A stretch of 64,000 nucleotides of DNA, taken from NCBI GenBank assembly GCA_031460455.1, contig JAVKTQ010000001.1, forward strand, positions 496,001-560,000, read 5' to 3'. Source of the stretch: Sporomusaceae bacterium (GTDB lineage Bacteria; Bacillota; Negativicutes; Sporomusales; UBA7701). This document shows positions 41,641 to 49,635 of this stretch, piece by piece. Both the position numbers and the translations under genes were made by a program. Below the pieces are notes generated by a model. The model did not search any database. It was not told the origin of the DNA and saw nothing but the letters and a program-made list of their open reading frames with translations. The stretch's first letter is position 1. Each line of letters opens with the position of its first letter.

Positions 41641-41672
41641 ACAGATGTAAGAACTATTCTTCTTACATCTGT
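41641..41672. promoter_or_regulatory. Dyad: probable upstream activator site
   Basis: Perfect 13-bp arms ACAGATGTAAGAA (41641-41653) and TTCTTACATCTGT (41660-41672) are separated by 6 bases, centred about 130 bases before the -24/-12 promoter. The placement is right for a sigma-54 activator. A looser TTACAATTATTACA follows. Confidence 0.8.
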
Positions 41673-41783
41673 TACAATTATTACATTTTTTGGTTGACGC
41701 CGCGCGACTTTTTCCCCGCCGGCAGCGGCGGGAAAACGCGGGAAATAGGCGGAAACAGGGCCGGCTATCCCCTTCGCCGCTAT

Positions 41784-41799
41784 TGGCACGAGATATGCG
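41784..41799 (+). promoter_or_regulatory. Sigma-54 promoter of larA-kdgT
   Basis: TGGCACG (41784-41790), four bases, then ATGC (41795-41798) matches the -24/-12 consensus except for one base in the -12 element. It lies about 65 bases before the larA-like ATG. Confidence 0.78.
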
Positions 41800-41860
41800 A
41801 TAACTAAACCTATGGCGCCCACCCGCAGGATAAAAGAGCACGGAAAAAGGAGAGGCTGGC

Positions 41861-43132
41861 ATGAAAAAAGTAAAACTGGCTTACGGCAGAACCGGACTGG
41901 AAATCAACGTCGCCGACGACGCGGTGGTTATCGAACCCAACCACCTCGAAGGCCTGGCCGACGAAAAGCAGGCCGTCCTCGCGGCGCTGCGCGACCCCAT
42001 CGGCGCCCCGCCGCTGCGGTCGATGGTAAGCACCTCCGATACGGTGGCGATCGTGATTTCCGACCTCACCCGGCCGACGCCGAACCACAAGCTCGTCCCG
42101 TGGATACTCGAGGAACTCGGCCACGTGCCGCCGGAAAACTTCGTCATCATCAACGGCCTCGGCTCGCACCGGGCGAATACCAGGGACGAACTCATCCTCA
42201 TGCTCGGCAGGGAGATCGTCGACACCATCCGCATCGAGAACCACGACGCCTTCGACGACGGCAAACTCGTCCGCGTGGGCCGCAACACCTACGGCTCCGA
42301 GGTATACTTCAACAAAACCTATGTCGAGGCATCCTTCAAAATCGTCATCGGCTTCATCGAGCCCCACTTCTTCGCCGGCTTCTCGGGCGGCCCCAAGGGG
42401 ATCCAGCCCGGCGTTTCCAGCATAAAGACCATCCTCGATTTCCACAACGCGCAGATGATCGGCCACCCCAACAGCACGTGGGGGATCATCGAAGGAAACA
42501 TCCTCCAGGACGCCGCCACCCAGAACTGCCTGATGGCCAAACCCGACTTCATGCTCAACGTCACCCTCAACGGCGAGAAAGAAATCACCAACGTCTTCGC
42601 CGGCGACGTCATCAAAGCCCACCGCATCGGCTGCCAATTCGTCAGGGAAAGCGCCATGCACGCCGTCGACCAGGCGTTCGACATCGTCGTCACGACCAAC
42701 TCGGGCTACCCGCTCGACCAAAACCTCTACCAAACCGTCAAAGGCATGAGCGCGGCGGCGCAGATCGTGCGCCAGGGCGGCGCGATCGTCAGCGCGTCCG
42801 AATGCTCGGACGGCGTGCCCAACCACGGCAACTACGCCAAAATCCTGCAGATGCGCGACACGCCGCAGCAGCTGCTGGCCATGATCGAAGACCCGGCGTT
42901 CAGCATGTTCGACCAATGGCAGGTCCAGGTGCAGGCCATCGTCCAGCTCAAAGCCGACTGCTACCTCTACTCCACCCTCGACGGCGCAACCGTCGCCAAA
43001 GCCAAATTCATCCCCATAAGCGACGTGGAGCAAACCCTGGCCGCCCTGACCGCGAAATACGGACCGAAGCCCCGCATAGCCGTCCTCCCGTTCGGGCCAC
43101 TGACAATCCCCTACGTCAAACAGGCGCGGTAA
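41861..43132 (+). CDS. LarA-family nickel-pincer 2-hydroxyacid racemase/epimerase
   Basis: The product is 423 aa, the family's usual length. LarA enzymes racemise lactate or other 2-hydroxyacids with a nickel-pincer cofactor. Visible here are SDLTRPTPNH (about residue 70), GSHRANTRDEL with the first catalytic His (about 103), IEPHFFAGFSGGPKGIQPG with the second His and the pincer Lys (about 167-183), and QMIGHPNSTWG. The cofactor-making genes larB, larC and larE are not in the window. The following KdgT-type permease suggests a sugar acid and not lactate as substrate (inference). AAGGAG precedes the ATG. Confidence 0.88.
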   Translation: MKKVKLAYGRTGLEINVADDAVVIEPNHLEGLADEKQAVLAALRDPIGAPPLRSMVSTSDTVAIVISDLTRPTPNHKLVPWILEELGHVPPENFVIINGLGSHRANTRDELILMLGREIVDTIRIENHDAFDDGKLVRVGRNTYGSEVYFNKTYVEASFKIVIGFIEPHFFAGFSGGPKGIQPGVSSIKTILDFHNAQMIGHPNSTWGIIEGNILQDAATQNCLMAKPDFMLNVTLNGEKEITNVFAGDVIKAHRIGCQFVRESAMHAVDQAFDIVVTTNSGYPLDQNLYQTVKGMSAAAQIVRQGGAIVSASECSDGVPNHGNYAKILQMRDTPQQLLAMIEDPAFSMFDQWQVQVQAIVQLKADCYLYSTLDGATVAKAKFIPISDVEQTLAALTAKYGPKPRIAVLPFGPLTIPYVKQAR

Positions 43133-43239
43133 TCACAGCCCGGCCGGCCGCACCCGGCGCGAAAACGGCAGGGATGGGGTGGAAATCGATGCCATAGCAG
43201 GAACGGGCCCAGGCGAATAAATATGAAGGAGCGAAAACA

Positions 43240-44352
43240 ATGCAAATCAAGCGCGCAATCGAAAAGGTCCCCGGCGGGCTCATGGTAGTGCCCCTGATGT
43301 TCGGCGCCCTGCTGAACACCATTGACCAGCTGCACATTCCTTTCATAATGTCCTTCCTCAAGTCCCTCGGCGTAGCGCCCATCAAACCGGGAATATATGA
43401 ATTTTTACGGATTGGCGGGTTTACGCAATTCCTGTTCAAAGACGGCGCCATGCCCCTCATCGCCCTCTTTCTTTTCTGCTGCGGCAGCCAAATGAACCTG
43501 CGGGTCGGCGGCCTGGCCCTCAAGAAAGGCGTCCTCCTCACCGCCTCCAAATACTTCACCGGCCTCATCGTCGGCGTCATCTGGGGCAAACTATCCGGCG
43601 ACATGATGAACGGCTTCCTCGGCCTGTCCACCATGGCGATCATCGCCGCCATGACCAACGGCAACGGCGGCATGTACGCGGCCCTCACCGGCCAGTACGG
43701 CAACCGCTCCGACGTCGGCGCCGTCGCCGTCCTCTCGCTCAACGACGGCCCCTTCTTCACCCTCATGGCGCTCGGCATGCTCGGCGCCAACTTCCCCATT
43801 ATCGCCTTCATCGCCGTCCTCCTGCCCATCGGCATCGGCATGCTGCTCGGCAACCTGGACAAGGACATCCGCGAATTCCTCAAGCCGGGCGAATCCCTGC
43901 CCATTCCCTTCTTCGCCTTCGCCCTCGGCGCCGGCATGAACCTCGCCACCTTCTTCAATCCCAAAGTCGTCGTCGCCGGCGTCACATTAGGGCTGATGAC
44001 CACCATCCTGACCGGCTTGACCGGCATCCTGGTATTCAAGCTATTCCGCGAAAAGAGCCAGATAGCCCCGGTCGCCGAAGCCTCGACAGCCGGCAATGCC
44101 GTAGGCACCCCCGCCGCTATCGCCGCCGCCGCCTCAATAGCTGTGGGCGCAGGCATGATGAGCCCTGCCGAAGCCCTGGCGTACAAGAACCTCGTCGAAA
44201 TCGCCACCCTCCAGGTGTCGCTGTCCACCTTGACCACCGCCATCCTCTGCCCCATCGCCGTCATCTTGATGGACAAGTGGCAGAAAAGCCGCGGCATCGA
44301 CGCCAAGATCGAATACCCCGAGAACGGACAGTCGGCAAACCATCAGGCCTAG
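43240..44352 (+). CDS. kdgT: 2-keto-3-deoxygluconate permease family transporter
   Basis: The product is 370 aa with about ten membrane helices. The N terminus MQIKRAIEKVPGGLMVVPLM is the KdgT signature, and GSQMNLRVGGLALKKG follows. The family imports 2-keto-3-deoxygluconate by proton symport. The gene lies 107 bases after the larA homolog without a terminator between them, so both are probably read from the sigma-54 promoter. The last 80 residues (two more helices with an Ala-rich segment) are typical. AAGGAG precedes the ATG. Confidence 0.9.
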   Translation: MQIKRAIEKVPGGLMVVPLMFGALLNTIDQLHIPFIMSFLKSLGVAPIKPGIYEFLRIGGFTQFLFKDGAMPLIALFLFCCGSQMNLRVGGLALKKGVLLTASKYFTGLIVGVIWGKLSGDMMNGFLGLSTMAIIAAMTNGNGGMYAALTGQYGNRSDVGAVAVLSLNDGPFFTLMALGMLGANFPIIAFIAVLLPIGIGMLLGNLDKDIREFLKPGESLPIPFFAFALGAGMNLATFFNPKVVVAGVTLGLMTTILTGLTGILVFKLFREKSQIAPVAEASTAGNAVGTPAAIAAAASIAVGAGMMSPAEALAYKNLVEIATLQVSLSTLTTAILCPIAVILMDKWQKSRGIDAKIEYPENGQSANHQA

Positions 44353-44378
44353 CCCGACGCTCCCCGCCCGCGGCGTCA

Positions 44379-44411
44379 ACCGGCCGGAGAAATATTCTCC
44401 GGCCGGTTTTT
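44379..44411 (+). terminator. Terminator of the larA-kdgT unit
   Basis: A 13-bp stem (ACCGGCCGGAGAA and its complement) with loop ATA is followed by five T in a row. Confidence 0.9.
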
Positions 44412-44522
44412 CCGTTCATCGGCCCGTCCCCGCCCGCGGTGAACTAATAAAAATTCCCTTGATTGGGAAATATATGCGGCAGAGGCTTTGGCGGCGCATA
44501 GTTCTGCAGAGGGGTAATCGCG

Positions 44523-46166
44523 GTGGGAAAAGTAGACGGGAACGATTTCCGCGTTAAGCTTCAGGGCCTGAAAACCCTGCTGGCCGGCGCGGGCGAAATC
44601 GAGCAGGACCTGGAAACCCTCGCCAGGACACTTCGGGAGCAGTATGTCGAGAGCGAAGCCTACCCGCTGTCGGCCGTGCTGGCCGACAACCTGGCGGCCT
44701 TAGGCAAAATATTCGCCGGCAGCGACGACATCCGGTTCCGCGAATTCTGGGCCGCACCCCTGCAGTTAAAGGCGACGCTCGTTTTCCTCGAAGGCATGGT
44801 CGACGAAGCGACGATCAACGAGCATGTTATCGAAAAGCTTACCCGGCCCAGCGCTGTCCCGGCTTCCGGCCCGCAACAGTCCGGCCTGGCCGATACCGTT
44901 CGCCATACCTTCCTCACCACAGCGTCGGTCGCCGTGGAAAACAGGATGGAAGCGGTCGTAAACCGGATTCTGGCCGGCAACGCCGCCTTGTTCGTCGATA
45001 CGCTCGCCGCGGGGATCGTCGTCGCAACCCGCAAAGTCGAAGCGCGCGCCATCGCCGAACCGGATACGGAAGCCGAGATACGCGGCCCGCGCGACGGCTT
45101 CACGGAAGAACTGCGCGTCAATATTACGCTTATCCGCCGCCGGATCAAAAACCCCAACCTCGTCGTCGGCAAGCGGACTGTCGGCAGACGCAGCCAGACG
45201 GATATCGCCGTCGTCTATTTCCGCGGCATCGCCGACTTCAAGCTGGTCGGCGAGGTCGAAAAACGCCTGCAAAATATCACCATCGATATCCCCGCGCCGT
45301 CCGGTATCCATGGCCTGTTCGAAGACTCCCCCTTTTCGATCTTCCCCACAGTGCTGGACACCGAGCGCCCCGACAGAGTCGTGAGCCTGCTGGCCGAAGG
45401 CAAGGTCGGCATCCTGATCGACGGCACGCCTTACTGCTGCGTCGCCCCCACCACCTTCACCGATTTCTTCAAATCCGGCGACGACTACTACGAAAAATGG
45501 CTGCCCGCCGCCCTCATCAGATTCACCCGCTACGTCACCGCCTTCTTCGCGCTGACCATGCCCGCCCTCTATGTCGCCATAACCAGCTTCCACCCCGGCC
45601 TCCTCCCCATGCCGCTCACCCTGACGGTCGGCACGTCGCGCGAGGGGGTGCCGTTTCCCACCTTTATCGAAGCGTTCATCATGGAAGGCCTGCTGGAAAT
45701 CATGCAGGAGGCTGGCATCAGGCTGCCCAAACTGATCGGCCCGGCGGTCAGCATCGTCGGCGGCCTGGTCATCGGCGAGGCGGCAGTGCGGGCGGGACTG
45801 GTCAGCCCGCCGCTCGTCATCGTCACCTCCTTCACCGCCATCGCTACCTTCAGCATCTCCAGCTACCGGATGGGCCTGCCGCTGAGGTTGCTCAGAGTGC
45901 CGCTCATGATCCTGGCGGCCGGTATGGGCATGTTCGGCGTGATGTGGGGCCTAATCGCCATCGCTATCCATCTCAGCATCCTGGAAAGCTTCGGCGAGCC
46001 TTACCTGGCGCCGCTTACCCCCAGATCGAGCGCCCACCTCAGCGACCTAAAGGACACCGTCGCCCTCCTGCCCGCCACCCGCATGTCCGAACGGCCCGCC
46101 TACCTAGAGCCTCAGGACGCCGTGCGGCTTAAGGAGGAGAAAGGCAGCGGCGACGATGCAGACTAG
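44523..46166 (+). CDS. gerAA: Spore germination receptor subunit A (GerA family)
   Basis: The product is 547 aa. The start is GTG at 44523 with GAGGGG upstream. After a variable N-terminal region (residues 1-200, helical), the GerA core contains RRIKNPNLVVGKRTVGRRSQ, then VGILIDGTPYCCVAPTTFTD and a membrane part with four to five helices containing FHPGLLPMPLTLTV and GPAVSIVGGLVIGEAAV. It is the scaffold subunit of an inner-spore-membrane germinant receptor. gerAB overlaps its end by 11 bases. Expression in the forespore (sigma G) is expected; I see no clear promoter. Confidence 0.94.
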   Translation: MGKVDGNDFRVKLQGLKTLLAGAGEIEQDLETLARTLREQYVESEAYPLSAVLADNLAALGKIFAGSDDIRFREFWAAPLQLKATLVFLEGMVDEATINEHVIEKLTRPSAVPASGPQQSGLADTVRHTFLTTASVAVENRMEAVVNRILAGNAALFVDTLAAGIVVATRKVEARAIAEPDTEAEIRGPRDGFTEELRVNITLIRRRIKNPNLVVGKRTVGRRSQTDIAVVYFRGIADFKLVGEVEKRLQNITIDIPAPSGIHGLFEDSPFSIFPTVLDTERPDRVVSLLAEGKVGILIDGTPYCCVAPTTFTDFFKSGDDYYEKWLPAALIRFTRYVTAFFALTMPALYVAITSFHPGLLPMPLTLTVGTSREGVPFPTFIEAFIMEGLLEIMQEAGIRLPKLIGPAVSIVGGLVIGEAAVRAGLVSPPLVIVTSFTAIATFSISSYRMGLPLRLLRVPLMILAAGMGMFGVMWGLIAIAIHLSILESFGEPYLAPLTPRSSAHLSDLKDTVALLPATRMSERPAYLEPQDAVRLKEEKGSGDDAD

Positions 46167-47238
46167 ATGGGTATCACCGCTACAATTCATGGTGATAACG
46201 ATCAACGCCATGGTCGGCACCAGTTTGCTCGTGCTGCCCCGCACGGTCGCCGAAACCGCGAAACAGGACCTGTGGCTGTCGGTGCTGCTAGCGAGCGTCC
46301 TTATCGCCGTATCCTTCCGGATCGCCGCCGCCCTGGCCGCCCGCTTCCCCGACCAGACCGCGATCGAGTACCACCGCGTATTGCTGGGAAAGGTCTGGGG
46401 AAATGTCCTGAGTGTCGTCATGCTGGCGCTGATGATCGCCATGGCGGCGCAGCTTATCCGGATCTCGCGCATCGCCGTGAAGATTTTTCTCCTGGACATG
46501 ACCCCGTCGCAGGTCATCGTCCTCGCCCTGCTGCTGCTCGCCGTGTATGCGGCCCAGAGCGGCCTCGGCCCTGTCATCCGCGCGCAGCAGTTCCTGCTCC
46601 TCTTCGCGCACTCGACCTTCGTCGTGCTGGTGCTCCTCGGCCTGCTGGAGATCGAAACCGCGCATTACACGCCGCTGCTGGCGGAAGGCGTCATGCCGGC
46701 GCTGGCAGGCAGTCTGGACTGCTGGGCGGCTTACAGCGGGCCGGAGCTGATAATAGGGTTGGTGTATCCGTATCTCGTCCGGCGGGACAGCGTCGTCCGC
46801 TTCGGCCTGGCCGGCATCGGGGCGGTGACCGTCCTATTCGTCTTGATCGCGGGTATAACGCTGGGGATACTGGGGCCGGAAGAGACGGCCCACCTGCTCA
46901 TCCCGACAATCATGGCCTACCGGGCGATCGAAATCCCCGACACCTTCATCGAACGGATCGACGGCTATCTGATGATCGTCTGGATCGCCGTCTGCTTCAC
47001 ATCCCTGGTCAACTGGCTGTATTTCAGCGGCTTTGCCGCCGCCCGCCTGCTGAGGCTGGAAAATCCCCGCCCGGCGATGGTCGTGCTCGTTCCCGTGCTC
47101 GCGTACCTCGTCACCGTGCCGCCGGACTTTTACTCGCTCATCGTCGTCGGCAAATGGCTGAATTACGCCGGCCTGGCGTGGGGTCTGGGAGTCCTGCCGC
47201 TCTTGCTGGCGCTGGCCTGGCGGCGGCAACGGGGGTGA
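46156..47238 (+). CDS. gerAB: Spore germination receptor subunit B (permease-like)
   Basis: The product is 360 aa with ten membrane helices of the APC superfamily. It starts TRWVSPLQFMVITINAMVGT, matching the typical GerAB opening (ISPLQ...NxxVG). In GerAB the central pocket between helices 1, 3, 6 and 8 binds the germinant. The pocket residues are too diverged for me to guess the ligand. The coding region overlaps gerAA by 11 bases and ends 4 bases before gerAC. Confidence 0.94.
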   Translation: MQTRWVSPLQFMVITINAMVGTSLLVLPRTVAETAKQDLWLSVLLASVLIAVSFRIAAALAARFPDQTAIEYHRVLLGKVWGNVLSVVMLALMIAMAAQLIRISRIAVKIFLLDMTPSQVIVLALLLLAVYAAQSGLGPVIRAQQFLLLFAHSTFVVLVLLGLLEIETAHYTPLLAEGVMPALAGSLDCWAAYSGPELIIGLVYPYLVRRDSVVRFGLAGIGAVTVLFVLIAGITLGILGPEETAHLLIPTIMAYRAIEIPDTFIERIDGYLMIVWIAVCFTSLVNWLYFSGFAAARLLRLENPRPAMVVLVPVLAYLVTVPPDFYSLIVVGKWLNYAGLAWGLGVLPLLLALAWRRQRG

Positions 47239-47242
47239 CGCG

Positions 47243-48436
47243 GTGCGGAAAACATTGTCCGGACGATTGCTGCTCGTTGTTGCGCTAATAGCGATTACCC
47301 TGCCGCTCGGCGGCTGCTGGGACCGCAAGGAGATCGAAAACCGCGGCTATGTGCTCGGCGTCGCCGTCGACCACGCAACCGCCGGCGAAGGCAGCGGCAA
47401 AAAAGAATTCCTGGCAGCGCCGCAGGGGGCGGGACGGCGGACGTACCTTGTGACGATGGAACTGCCCAAATTCAGGAAAGAAGCGAGCAGGGAGATCTCC
47501 AGCTCCCAGAAGCACCTCATCTGGGCGGCCGAGGGGGAGTCGATGCTCGCGATCGTCCGCGCCATCAACACCAAGGTCTACTTCGCCATGTTTTTCGAGG
47601 ATATCCAGATCATGATCGTCAGCGAGGCGGTGGCCAGGGAAGGCATCGGCGGCATCCTCGACTTCTGGCTGCGCGACGCCGAGATCCGCCGCAAGGTCAA
47701 GCTGTTCGTCGCGCCCGGCCGCGCCGAAGACGTCCTGAAAGCCACCCTGCAGGTCGACGAGGTAAACAGCGTCTTCATCGCCAAACTGCCGAAAAACGCC
47801 GACCGGTCGCCGTACTTCCCGAGCAAGGCGACCGTCGGGGAGATATCGGAAGCGATCAGGGGCAAACGGTCGTTCGTCCTGCCGTTCGTCCTGGTGGAAG
47901 GCAAGGAGGTGAAGCTGGCGAAGGCCGCTGTGTTCGACAGGCGGCAGAGGATGATCGGCGAGCTGGACGAATTCGAAGTATACGGCGGGAAACTGCTCAG
48001 ACGGGAGCTCAAGCAGGGCGTGGTCGTCTTCGCCAACCCGGCCGCCCCCGGTAAGATCGCCGTTTTCGAACTGTACGAGGCCGATATCAAAGTCACGCCC
48101 CTGTTTGAGGGGAATAACCTCCGCTTTTCCCTGGAGGCCAGGTTCGTCGGCACGCTGGGCGAAAACCAATACCCCCCGCAGGACGCCCTCGACCCCGAAT
48201 TCACCAAAGCAATGGAACAGGCGGTGGCGGCCGAATACACGCGGATGGCGAGAAAGGCTTACGACCGGCAGCAGGACATGAAGGTCGAGATATTAGGTCT
48301 GGGCAAACTGGTTTACAACCGTTACCCGCAATACTGGAAAAGCGTAAAAGACCGCTGGGAAGAAGAGATATTCCCCGCCGCCCCGATCGACATTAAAATC
48401 GACGTCAGCGTACGGAGGCCGGTGCTGAAGCGCTGA
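47243..48436 (+). CDS. gerAC: Spore germination receptor subunit C (lipoprotein)
   Basis: The product is 397 aa. The lipobox is LGGC at residues 22-25, directly followed by WDRKEIENRGYVLGVAVD, a hallmark of Ger(x)C proteins. The three-domain body has WAAEGESMLAIVRAIN and FFEDIQIMIVSEAVAREG. It is anchored by lipid to the outer face of the inner spore membrane. The start is GTG at 47243. It ends the ger operon. Confidence 0.94.
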   Translation: MRKTLSGRLLLVVALIAITLPLGGCWDRKEIENRGYVLGVAVDHATAGEGSGKKEFLAAPQGAGRRTYLVTMELPKFRKEASREISSSQKHLIWAAEGESMLAIVRAINTKVYFAMFFEDIQIMIVSEAVAREGIGGILDFWLRDAEIRRKVKLFVAPGRAEDVLKATLQVDEVNSVFIAKLPKNADRSPYFPSKATVGEISEAIRGKRSFVLPFVLVEGKEVKLAKAAVFDRRQRMIGELDEFEVYGGKLLRRELKQGVVVFANPAAPGKIAVFELYEADIKVTPLFEGNNLRFSLEARFVGTLGENQYPPQDALDPEFTKAMEQAVAAEYTRMARKAYDRQQDMKVEILGLGKLVYNRYPQYWKSVKDRWEEEIFPAAPIDIKIDVSVRRPVLKR

Positions 48437-48438
48437 CG

Positions 48439-48642
48439 CTAGCGAACAAGCAGGATGCCGGCCCCGGCGGCGATATAGCACCAGCCGGCGATCCGGGCAA
48501 ACTTTGCGCTCCGGAGGCAGTTCTTGTTCGCCGCCTGCCTGGCGTTGATTTTCCACGAATATAGGCCGACGAGGATAAGCACGACCGCGAACGACGGCTC
48601 AAGCGGGTTTGTCAGCAATTTGATTAGCGGTTGGTCGTTCAT
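48439..48642 (-). CDS. Small membrane protein, CLC_0170-like
   Basis: The product is 67 aa with two membrane helices (residues 18-28 and 52-65) separated by a Lys/Asn-rich loop. The C-terminal half (AKFARIAGWCYIAAGAGILL) looks like the CLC_0170 type of small membrane protein that I associate with ger loci in spore formers. The gene is convergent with gerAC, with 2 bases between the stops. Its role is unknown; a germination or forespore membrane role is a guess from the location. Confidence 0.6.
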   Translation of the reverse strand: MNDQPLIKLLTNPLEPSFAVVLILVGLYSWKINARQAANKNCLRSAKFARIAGWCYIAAGAGILLVR

Positions 48643-48714
48643 TACCAGGCTTCTCCTTTCCGAAAACGGCGGCAGGCATCTAAATATTGTCCATAATTTG
48701 GCTAATAAATGCGC

Positions 48715-48752
48715 GAAGAACCGGCCGGAGTACAGTCTCCGACCGGTTCTTC
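48715..48752 (-). terminator. Hairpin after the DUF378 gene
   Basis: A 16-bp stem with one mismatch (GAAGAACCGG.CGGAG and its complement, 48715-48752), with a weak T tract. It separates the two small minus-strand genes. Confidence 0.65.
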
Positions 48753-48768
48753 GCCTCTTGATAACGAC

Positions 48769-48963
48769 CTATCCCCGCCCGCGCTCGCGGAAGAGGAGCG
48801 ACAGCGACCACAGACCGCCGATACCGACCACGGTATAGACGATCCGGCTCATGAACGAATTCTGACCGCCAAAGATTGACGCGACGAGATCGAGCTGCAG
48901 CAGCCCCACCAGCAGCCAGTTTATCGCCCCGGCGATGACCAGCAATAATGCGATTCTATCCAA
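48769..48963 (-). CDS. DUF378 small membrane protein
   Basis: The product is 64 aa. Two membrane helices surround the signature GAINWLLVGLLQLDLVASIF, with a final VYTVVGIGGLWSLSLLF and a basic tail. The family is of unknown function and widespread in Bacillota. The start is the first ATG, with AAAGGGGGT upstream. Confidence 0.87.
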   Translation of the reverse strand: MDRIALLLVIAGAINWLLVGLLQLDLVASIFGGQNSFMSRIVYTVVGIGGLWSLSLLFRERGRG

Positions 48964-49098
48964 GAATTAGACCCCCTTTATGTTATTTTCCAACACTCTT
49001 ATATTATGTCCAAACCTTGTGCCAATTAGTACAAGTACCGCAAACCCTGTTCGGATGTTATAATGTTATGTAAACAAAATCCCGCGGGGAGGAACGCT

Positions 49099-49635
49099 AT
49101 GAACTTCAAGCGCGACAACCGGCTTATGTTCGTTATCGCCCTGGCAGTGACGGTGGCGGTATTGGTCACCGGCCAGCTGCTGTGGCAGAAATACGCGGTC
49201 GCCAGGCCGCTCGGCGCCAGCCTGCAGGGCATCGCCGGCGTGACCGCCGCCAGCTGGGACGAGAACAAGAACGGCGACATCACGATAAACGTCACCCTCG
49301 GCGGCGTCGACAATCTCGCCAAAACGTACGGCGAAATCGGCGAGACCGCCAAAACAGTTCTCGGGAAGCGCCCGGCCCGCATCAACCTTGGAGACAACCG
49401 CACCCCTGAGCTGGAGGAAATTTACCACGCCGTCCACTTCCACCTCCAGGAGGCAGTCGCGACCGGCAATTTCTCGGCCATGGCCGACCGCGTGGACGCC
49501 AAGGCCCGCGCCGCCGGCGCTCAGGCCAAGCTGTACGTCGACGCGCGCAACGTCTATCTCCAGCTCCGCAAGGCGGACGCTTCCCTCTATGCCGTCGTGC
49601 CCCGCCCCGACGCAGCCGTCCGGGAGGTGAAGTGA
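49099..49635 (+). CDS. Membrane-anchored protein coupled to an FtsH-like protease
   Basis: The product is 178 aa. The ATG follows GGGGAGGAA 6 bases away. One N-terminal membrane helix (residues 10-27: LMFVIALAVTVAVLVTGQLL) is followed by a soluble domain of alternating strands and helices (residues 40-170). I do not recognise a family. The stop overlaps the start of the next gene as TGATG, so the two are translated together and the protein is a likely partner, adaptor or inhibitor of the protease (inference). Confidence 0.7.
   Translation: MNFKRDNRLMFVIALAVTVAVLVTGQLLWQKYAVARPLGASLQGIAGVTAASWDENKNGDITINVTLGGVDNLAKTYGEIGETAKTVLGKRPARINLGDNRTPELEEIYHAVHFHLQEAVATGNFSAMADRVDAKARAAGAQAKLYVDARNVYLQLRKADASLYAVVPRPDAAVREVK

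Noticed and set aside
39098-41650. An 850-codon plus-strand frame across the MFS and sigma-54 activator genes
   Set aside because: It crosses two well-supported genes and a terminator, and its sequence is low-complexity Ser/Pro/Ala and Arg/His.
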